From assembly GCA_003233295.1 (NCBI GenBank), contig QILJ01000448.1, positions 1 to 5,216 on the forward strand: a stretch of 5,216 nt of DNA, given 5' to 3'. Positions within the stretch are counted from its first letter, which is position 1. Each line of letters opens with the position of its first letter. Source of the stretch: Ignavibacteria bacterium. GTDB taxonomy: Bacteria > Bacteroidota > Ignavibacteria > Ignavibacteriales > Melioribacteraceae. The translations under genes and the position numbers were made by a program. Below the pieces are notes generated by a model. That model ran no database searches and was not told the origin of the DNA. It was given only the letters and a program-made list of their open reading frames with translations. This document shows positions 1-5,216 of this stretch, piece after piece.

Positions 1-494
1 AAGAAGTGCCTGATGGAGAAATTGGTGAAATTGCGGTACGCGGGCAGTTCATGTTCAAAGAATATTTGAATAAGCCCGATGAAACCGCCGCTGTAATTGA
101 TGACGATGGCTGGTATTACACTAACGATTTAGCACACAAAGATGCTTTCGGCTATATTTATATAACTGGTCGGAAATCAGAGATGTTTAAAAGCGGGGGA
201 GAAAATGTGTACCCACGGGAAATTGAAGAAGTTCTAGAGTCACAAAAGGGTGTTCTTTTTGCTGCTGTTATTGGTGTGCCAGATGAACTTTTCTATGAGG
301 TAGGCTGGGCATTTATCATGAGACAACCGGGAACAAAGGTGACGGAGGAAGAGTTGTTTGAGCTGTGCAAGGAGCGCCTGGTCAATTTTAAAGTGCCCAA
401 AAAGTTTTTTCTGCGCTCGTCACTTCCGCTTCTGCCTACGGGTAAGGTCAATAAAGCGGTTTTGAAACAGGAAATTGAAGATCAGGGGAGTTAG
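1..494 (+). CDS. AMP-forming acyl-CoA synthetase, C-terminal part (5' truncated by window edge)
   Basis: The first complete codon is at base 3 and the TAG stop is at 492-494, so about 163 C-terminal residues of a protein usually 500-560 long are visible. It belongs to the adenylate-forming (ANL) superfamily, which activates a carboxylic acid to acyl-AMP and then to the CoA thioester. Visible motifs, in order: the GEI-VRG strand; WYYTNDLA, whose Asp (126-128) should bind the ATP ribose; the hinge motif ITGRKSEMFKSGGENVYP, with its Arg at 171-173; and LPTGKVNK near the C-terminus, whose Lys (444-446) is the expected catalytic lysine of the adenylation step. The usual T-G-D is T-N-D here, a mild variant. 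The motifs resemble fatty-acid or aryl-CoA ligases (FadD/4CL-like), but the acid-binding pocket lies outside the window, so the substrate cannot be named. No signal peptide is assessable; the family is cytoplasmic. A hairpin follows the stop, suggesting it ends its own transcription unit. Confidence 0.92.
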   Translation, partial: EVPDGEIGEIAVRGQFMFKEYLNKPDETAAVIDDDGWYYTNDLAHKDAFGYIYITGRKSEMFKSGGENVYPREIEEVLESQKGVLFAAVIGVPDELFYEVGWAFIMRQPGTKVTEEELFELCKERLVNFKVPKKFFLRSSLPLLPTGKVNKAVLKQEIEDQGS

Positions 495-512
495 CTTTAC
501 TAAAATCGAATA

Positions 513-562
513 ATTAGAAATGCTTTGCCTTCCTTTTTTAGAGTTATGCAAAGCCTTCTAAT
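513..562 (+). terminator. Interrupted hairpin, probable transcription terminator of the acyl-CoA synthetase
   Basis: Two 7-bp stems stack here. The outer stem is ATTAGAA (513-519) with TTCTAAT (556-562), and the inner stem is GCTTTGC (522-528) with GCAAAGC (548-554). They are separated by a small asymmetric internal loop (AT against C), and the apical loop is 19 nt (529-547). It starts 18 bases after the synthetase stop and ends 61 bases before the next start, a typical terminator position. The downstream sequence is AT-rich (TATTCTATTT) but lacks a clean run of T, so termination may be weak. A regulatory hairpin in the leader of the next gene is the alternative. Confidence 0.5.
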
Positions 563-608
563 AAAATATTCTATTTAAAATACATGAAATTATTGAATAA
601 AGAAATAT

Positions 609-615
609 GAAAGGA
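609..615 (+). promoter_or_regulatory. Ribosome binding site of the phosphoesterase lipoprotein gene
   Basis: GAAAGGA sits 8 bases upstream of the ATG at 624, a good Shine-Dalgarno match and spacing. It supports this ATG, which also gives a protein beginning exactly with a lipoprotein signal peptide. Confidence 0.7.
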
Positions 616-623
616 CTTATAAC

Positions 624-3335
624 ATGAAAAAATTATTTTTTCTAATAATAGTATTATCTGTTATTAGTTGTAGTCAAGATAAGAAAGTAACTACCATACA
701 ACCGCCAGGTGCAGATAGATACTGCCAAATAAACGAAAACGGCGAATCGGTAATACCGAGTGGAAGGGTGGTCACACCAATTGGGCAAGTGACGCGTATA
801 ACTCACGATCCTTTTGGATTAGCTTTATCGCCTGATGGTTCAATTGCTTTGGGAGTTCACAATAATGTTTTGACATACGTGAATACTTCCAGCCCTAAGA
901 ATGCAATTCGTCTCCCAGATTATAAAGGGCAATATCCTAATCCATTTAGCGGAAAAGGTTCTTATATGGGCGCAGCAATATTGAAAGATAATTCTGCAGC
1001 ATATTTGAGCGGAGGTGATAACGGCGATATTATCCTATTCGACTTAAAAACTCTAGAGAGCAAGAAGAGAATTTCCGTAAATGGAAAGATCAATGGTAAA
1101 AAATATGTTGATAGTTTTGTCGGTGACATTAAATTATCTCCGGATGGAAGCAAACTCTACATATTAGATCAATTCAATTTTCGCTTGGTTGTAATGGATC
1201 TGAATAAGGGTAAAGTCATAAACAGTATTTCAGTTGGTCGATTTCCCCTAGGACTAGATATATCCCCGGACGGTAGCATTGCTTATGTAGCTAATACGGG
1301 AATATATGATTATCCTTTAGCACCGGGATTAACTGAGGATAATATTGAAGAAGTAGGTGTGGATTTTCCTCCGTATGGAGTTCCCTCGAAAGAAGCTGAA
1401 GAAGGCGTTGAAGTTGATGGGAGATTTATCCCCGGTTTAGGAAGCCCTTTTGTCCCTGAAGCAGTTTCTGTCTGGAGTATTGATCTTAAAAACTCGAAAA
1501 TTATTGCTAAGGAAAAAACCGGTTACAGAATGGGAGAGATGGTTGAAGGACTTGAAGTTGTAGGCGGTTCTAGCCCTAACTCAATTGCTGCCGGGAAGAC
1601 TAAAGTATTTGTCACAAACGCAACAAATGATAATATTTCAGTATTAGATGCGAAGACAGGAAAGATTACAGGAACAATTAAATTAAAAATATCATCAAAG
1701 ATTGATTCATACAGAGGGATGATTCCTTTTGGAATATCGCTAAGTAATGATGAGAGTCGTTTATACGTTGCACTCAGCGGTTTAAATGCTGTTGCGGTTG
1801 TTGATGCAGAAAATGAAAAAGTTTTAGGTTATTTGCCGACAAGCTGGTTCCCGACAAAATTAGAGGTATCACCTGATGGCAAAACTTTGTACGTAGTTAC
1901 TGCAAGAGGGTACGGCGCCGGTCCGAACGGTGGTAAAGATTTTGTGGTTCCTATCCAAGGCACATACGTTGGTGATATAATGCTCGGCTCATTCGAGAAA
2001 ATTGATTTAAATAAAGTTGATCTAAAAAAAGTAACCCAACAAGTCATTAACAATACATACCGCGAAGTTGAAGTAGTTGATGATGGTAAAAACCCCTTAC
2101 CGCCGATAATCGGAGTGAGAAAAAGTCCGATCAAATATATTGTTTATATTACAAAAGAGAATCGAACTTATGATGAAGTTTTCGGAGAATTGGAAAATGC
2201 TGAGGGTGATCCTACAATTGCAAAGTATGGATTTAATGCAACAGTTTCGAAAAGAGATAAATCAACAACCTATACCGGTGTAAATGTAATGCCGAATCAT
2301 CAGAATCTTGCTCGGGAGTTTGCTATAAGCGATAATTTCTATTGTGATTCTGATGCATCGGTTCACGGTCACAGATGGATGGTAGGAACATATCCGAACG
2401 AGTGGGTAGAAATTAATAGTTCAATGAGAATGTCTCGTAAACTATTAAGCCCAGCACCCGGAAGGAAATATGTTTCCGGTTCATCGGGTGCAGTTTACCC
2501 GGAAGACTACAACGAAGCCGGCGGTATGTGGGAACATCTTTCTCGAAATGGGATAAACTTTTTCAATTTTGGTTTAGGATTTGAATTCTCCGGCGCGGAA
2601 GAAGAACAATGGCATAAATATACTGGTGTTAAGATGGGGGTGATGTTTCCTATCCCGATGCCTTTGTTTAATAGGACTTCTCGAAAATATGCTACTTTCA
2701 ATACCAGCATCCCTGATCAGTTTAGAATTGATATGTTCGAGGAAGAAATGCAAGATAAGTGGTTATCAGGCAAGGAGGAATTCCCTTCAGTTATTACAAT
2801 GATGATTCCGAACGATCATATGTCAAGAGAAAGAACGGAGGATGGTTATCCTTTCAGACAGTCATATCTTGCCGATAACGATCTTGCGCTTGGAAGAACT
2901 ATCCAAATATTGAGTCACACAAAATGGTGGAAGAATATGCTGATCATTGTAACGGAAGATGATGCACAATCTGGTGTTGATCATGTTGACGCGCATCGTT
3001 CAATTCTGATGATGATAAGTCCGTGGGTGAAGAAACATTATGTTTCTAAGGCGCATGCAAACTTCGGAGCCATATTGAAAACGATTTATAAGATAATGGA
3101 TATTCCTTCACTTAATCAATTTGATGCAGCTGCTACATTGCTGCAAGATTTCTTTACAGACCAACCTGATTACACTCCGTATCAAGCGGTGATGGTTGAT
3201 AAAAGAATCTTTGATCCCCAGAAAGCGCTTGACCCGTATGATGTTAATTTTAGATGGGAATCCCTTAAAGAATCGCCTGAAATTGATAATGAAGATGATT
3301 TTAGAAAAAGTCACAACGAAAATTTGAAAAAGTAG
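624..3335 (+). CDS. Lipoprotein with YncE-like beta-propeller fused to alkaline-phosphatase-superfamily phosphoesterase
   Basis: Complete, 903 residues. Residues 1-16 form a lipoprotein signal peptide (Lys-Lys, hydrophobic core, lipobox VISC with Cys16), so the mature protein should be membrane-anchored in the periplasm or on the cell surface. Residues about 40-437 form a beta-propeller of the YncE/YVTN type, with blade motifs SPDGS or SPDGK near 69, 172, 214 and 416 and strands such as LYILD, AYVAN, VFVTN and LYVAL. An acidic, proline-rich loop at about 228-280 precedes the blade starting SVWSIDL. Residues about 503-870 resemble the phosphoesterase (phospholipase C/acid phosphatase) family. 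Likely metal ligands are Glu512-Asn513 in KENRTYDEVFG, Asp779-Asp780 in VTEDD, and His787 and His791 in the following DHVDAHRS. Ser579 in SDASVHGHRW is a candidate nucleophile, by rough alignment only. The layout matches proteins named bifunctional YncE/alkaline phosphatase family; the physiological substrate is unknown. The C-terminal tail is charged. Probably co-transcribed with the GH31 gene 20 bases downstream. Confidence 0.9.
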   Translation: MKKLFFLIIVLSVISCSQDKKVTTIQPPGADRYCQINENGESVIPSGRVVTPIGQVTRITHDPFGLALSPDGSIALGVHNNVLTYVNTSSPKNAIRLPDYKGQYPNPFSGKGSYMGAAILKDNSAAYLSGGDNGDIILFDLKTLESKKRISVNGKINGKKYVDSFVGDIKLSPDGSKLYILDQFNFRLVVMDLNKGKVINSISVGRFPLGLDISPDGSIAYVANTGIYDYPLAPGLTEDNIEEVGVDFPPYGVPSKEAEEGVEVDGRFIPGLGSPFVPEAVSVWSIDLKNSKIIAKEKTGYRMGEMVEGLEVVGGSSPNSIAAGKTKVFVTNATNDNISVLDAKTGKITGTIKLKISSKIDSYRGMIPFGISLSNDESRLYVALSGLNAVAVVDAENEKVLGYLPTSWFPTKLEVSPDGKTLYVVTARGYGAGPNGGKDFVVPIQGTYVGDIMLGSFEKIDLNKVDLKKVTQQVINNTYREVEVVDDGKNPLPPIIGVRKSPIKYIVYITKENRTYDEVFGELENAEGDPTIAKYGFNATVSKRDKSTTYTGVNVMPNHQNLAREFAISDNFYCDSDASVHGHRWMVGTYPNEWVEINSSMRMSRKLLSPAPGRKYVSGSSGAVYPEDYNEAGGMWEHLSRNGINFFNFGLGFEFSGAEEEQWHKYTGVKMGVMFPIPMPLFNRTSRKYATFNTSIPDQFRIDMFEEEMQDKWLSGKEEFPSVITMMIPNDHMSRERTEDGYPFRQSYLADNDLALGRTIQILSHTKWWKNMLIIVTEDDAQSGVDHVDAHRSILMMISPWVKKHYVSKAHANFGAILKTIYKIMDIPSLNQFDAAATLLQDFFTDQPDYTPYQAVMVDKRIFDPQKALDPYDVNFRWESLKESPEIDNEDDFRKSHNENLKK

Positions 3336-3344
3336 ATTATATAT

Positions 3345-3350
3345 TTGGAG
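3345..3350 (+). promoter_or_regulatory. Ribosome binding site of the GH31 gene
   Basis: TTGGAG ends 5 bases before the ATG at 3356, inside the 20-base gap after the phosphoesterase stop. It supports the chosen start, from which a typical signal peptide is read. The gap has no room for a separate terminator and promoter, so translation is probably from a shared mRNA. Confidence 0.6.
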
Positions 3351-3355
3351 AAAAC

Positions 3356-5216
3356 ATGCTAAACAGAAAATCGATAATAAGACAAATAATAATAACCATT
3401 GCTGCAATTTTTTTATTACTGCAGATGAATCTTTTCGCAGCTTCTTATGAAAAGGGCAAGGATTATATAATTTATCCAATAGAGAAAGGATTCATTAAGC
3501 TGCAAGTCTGCGCTGATAATATTATTAGAGTAGTTGTTTCACCAGTGAAAGATCTGAATGAAAAGGAAAGTTTGATGATCATTGATTATCCTGATCAGAA
3601 TACAAAATGGAAAGCGACTGAAACAAAAAAAGATGTGACAGTAAAGACGAAAAAATTAACTGCACAAATTGATAAGTTGAACAACACAGTATCATTTTAT
3701 GATAATTCTGGGAATATCCTTCTACAAGGAGCAGGGCAAGAATTTGAACCAGTTACTGTTAACCTTAAACCGATTTACTATCGTATCCAGCAGAATTTTA
3801 AGTTTGCTCCATCCGAAGCTATTTACGGGTTAGGTCAGTACCAGGACGGAGTAATGAATTACCGCGGTCACGATGTAACTCTCTTTCAACAGAACACTGT
3901 GGCTGCCGTGCCTGTGTTGGTCTCCACAAAAAATTATGGGATCGTATGGGATAATTATTCCTTAACAAAATTCCATGACGGAGATGAAGGAGCGTTTATG
4001 TATTCAAGAGTGGGCGATGCAATTGATTACTATTTTATTGCGGGTGAGAATCTTGATGAAGTTGTTTCGGGATATAGACTGATAACCGGTAAAGTCCCGA
4101 TGTTCGGGAAATGGGCATACGGTTATTGGCAGTCAAAGGAGCGCTATCACACTCAAGATGAAATTGTTGGCGCTGTTAAAGAATATAGAAAACGTAAGCT
4201 GCCATTGGATAATATTGTTCAAGACTGGATGTATTGGGGCGAATTAGGCTGGAGCGCATTGGATTTCGATCGTAAGAAGTTTCCTGACCCCAAAGGAATG
4301 ATCGATACAATCCACCATTACAATACTCATATCATGATTTCCATTTGGCCGAACTTTGCTACAAAAACAGAAGTGTTCAAAGAAATGGAATCAAAAGGGT
4401 TCACTATACGCTCAAAGGATAATGAATCACGCGGTTTGTACGATGCTTATAACAAAGACGCCAGAAACTTGTACTGGCAGTGGCTCAATAAAAACTTCTT
4501 CTCTATTGGAATGGATGCATGGTGGATGGATGCTACTGAGCCTGAAGTCGGTGGGAAGACTATTATGGATCAAGTAAATACGATTGAAAGCTGGCAAGAT
4601 AATGCACTAGGCAGTATGGCACGATATCTATTACCATATTCACTAATGACGACAAAAGGAGTTTATGATCAGCGGAAAGTAACTGATCAAAAACGTGTTT
4701 ATATTTTAACCCGCTCAGCTTATGCCGGACAGCAGAGATATGCCGCAGTTACTTGGTCGGGAGATATTCATGCGCGATGGAATGTTTTCAGAAACCAGAT
4801 ATCTGCCGGATTGAACTTCTGCATGACAGGAATTCCTTACTGGACAACGGATATCGGAGCATTCATTCCCGATAACCCGCTTGGCAATAGGGATAATGCT
4901 TATCGTGAGATCTATTTAAGATGGTTTCAATTCGGTGTGTTCAACCCGATGTTCCGTTCGCATGGTTCCGGAACAGCAAGAGAGATATGGAATTTCGGCG
5001 GAGAAGAATCTTGGACTTATAAACCGCTGAAAAAGTTTGATAATTTCCGATATCGATTATTGCCATATATCTATTCGATGGCTTGGCAAGTTACAAACAA
5101 TAGTTATACTATAATGCGTGCGCTTACTTTTGATTTTAACAATGACGAGAAAGTTTATAACATTGATAATGAATATATGTTCGGTCCGGCATTTTTGGTT
5201 ACTCCGGTAACTGAAA
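3356..5216 (+). CDS. Secreted glycoside hydrolase family 31, probable alpha-xylosidase (3' truncated by window edge)
   Basis: The frame stays open from ATG 3356 to the window end: 620 complete codons and no stop. Residues 1-28 or 29 look like a Sec signal peptide (basic start, core IIITIAAIFLLL, cleavage near LFA-AS). Residues about 30-240 are the N-terminal beta-sandwich typical of GH31. The catalytic (beta/alpha)8 barrel begins near KWAYGYWQSKERY (252-264). Asp290 in QDWMYW is the expected -1 subsite residue. Asp392 in WWMDATEPE is the expected nucleophile and Asp470 in TWSGD the expected acid/base. His536 in FRSHGSG is also conserved. The last visible residues (MFGPAFLVTPVTE) begin the C-terminal sandwich. 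GH31 enzymes cleave terminal alpha-linked glucose or xylose with retention. The WQSKERY, PLDNIVQDW and WWMDATEPE motifs recall bacterial xyloglucan alpha-xylosidases such as Cellvibrio Xyl31A. Unlike those, only about 17 residues separate NYSLTKF (200-206) from DYYFIAG (224-230), so the PA14 insert is absent. Alpha-glucosidase or transglucosidase activity is possible. Confidence 0.9.
   Translation, partial: MLNRKSIIRQIIITIAAIFLLLQMNLFAASYEKGKDYIIYPIEKGFIKLQVCADNIIRVVVSPVKDLNEKESLMIIDYPDQNTKWKATETKKDVTVKTKKLTAQIDKLNNTVSFYDNSGNILLQGAGQEFEPVTVNLKPIYYRIQQNFKFAPSEAIYGLGQYQDGVMNYRGHDVTLFQQNTVAAVPVLVSTKNYGIVWDNYSLTKFHDGDEGAFMYSRVGDAIDYYFIAGENLDEVVSGYRLITGKVPMFGKWAYGYWQSKERYHTQDEIVGAVKEYRKRKLPLDNIVQDWMYWGELGWSALDFDRKKFPDPKGMIDTIHHYNTHIMISIWPNFATKTEVFKEMESKGFTIRSKDNESRGLYDAYNKDARNLYWQWLNKNFFSIGMDAWWMDATEPEVGGKTIMDQVNTIESWQDNALGSMARYLLPYSLMTTKGVYDQRKVTDQKRVYILTRSAYAGQQRYAAVTWSGDIHARWNVFRNQISAGLNFCMTGIPYWTTDIGAFIPDNPLGNRDNAYREIYLRWFQFGVFNPMFRSHGSGTAREIWNFGGEESWTYKPLKKFDNFRYRLLPYIYSMAWQVTNNSYTIMRALTFDFNNDEKVYNIDNEYMFGPAFLVTPVTE

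Noticed and set aside
527..558. Direct repeat GCCTTC at 527-532 and 553-558
   Set aside because: Six bases only, and a by-product of the two hairpin arms each being followed by CTTC; no sign of an insertion or attachment site.
563..608. Promoter for the lipoprotein gene, with a -10-like TAAAAT at 576-581
   Set aside because: The stretch is so AT-rich that -10-like hexamers occur by chance. No TTGACA-like or Bacteroidota-type -33/-7 pair sits at the right spacing, and the expected -35 position falls inside the hairpin.
962..3479. Minus-strand open frames at 962-1153, 1829-2134, 2507-2710 and 3108-3479
   Set aside because: They lie wholly or mostly opposite well-supported genes, their products show no recognisable family features, and they are best explained as shadows of the + strand codons.
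4356..4577. Short + strand open frame inside the GH31 gene
   Set aside because: It is out of frame within the conserved catalytic barrel region around the nucleophile, has no ribosome binding site, and its Cys/Thr/Ser-rich product resembles nothing known.
1..5216. Mobile element, CRISPR array, tRNA/rRNA or defence system
   Set aside because: No transposase or integrase motifs, no spaced repeats, no RNA-gene-like folds and no nuclease or toxin families; almost all the sequence is explained by three ordinary metabolic or envelope genes.

Overview
The window is about 40% GC and carries three genes, all on the + strand and all in the style of a Gram-negative, probably Bacteroidota/Ignavibacteriota-like bacterium. 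That lineage is inferred from the AT-rich composition, the lipoprotein signal and the protein families. Usable Shine-Dalgarno sequences lie before both visible starts, which would fit the Ignavibacteria/Chlorobi side better than classical Bacteroidia. No diagnostic marker gene is present, so this stays tentative.

Region by region: (1) Bases 1-494 are the 3' end of an acyl-CoA synthetase of the AMP-forming (ANL) superfamily; its start lies upstream of the window. (2) Bases 495-623 are intergenic, with a well-formed interrupted hairpin at 513-562 that probably ends the synthetase transcript, then an AT-rich leader. (3) Bases 624-3335 encode a complete 903-residue lipoprotein, with an N-terminal YncE/YVTN-type beta-propeller fused to a C-terminal phosphoesterase domain of the alkaline-phosphatase/phospholipase C superfamily. 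(4) After a 20-base gap, a secreted glycoside hydrolase family 31 enzyme starts at 3356 and runs off the right edge with no stop. Both catalytic aspartates are visible, and the sequence looks most like the bacterial alpha-xylosidase branch.

The phosphoesterase lipoprotein and the GH31 enzyme are probably co-transcribed: short gap, same strand, no terminator between them. Both carry export signals. A reasonable inference is an envelope or periplasmic module for scavenging from extracellular substrates, releasing phosphate or cleaving a phosphoester and removing alpha-linked xylose or glucose. The synthetase looks like a separate upstream unit. Nothing points to a mobile element, CRISPR array, RNA gene or wholly new system; the most notable point is the pairing of the two exported enzymes.
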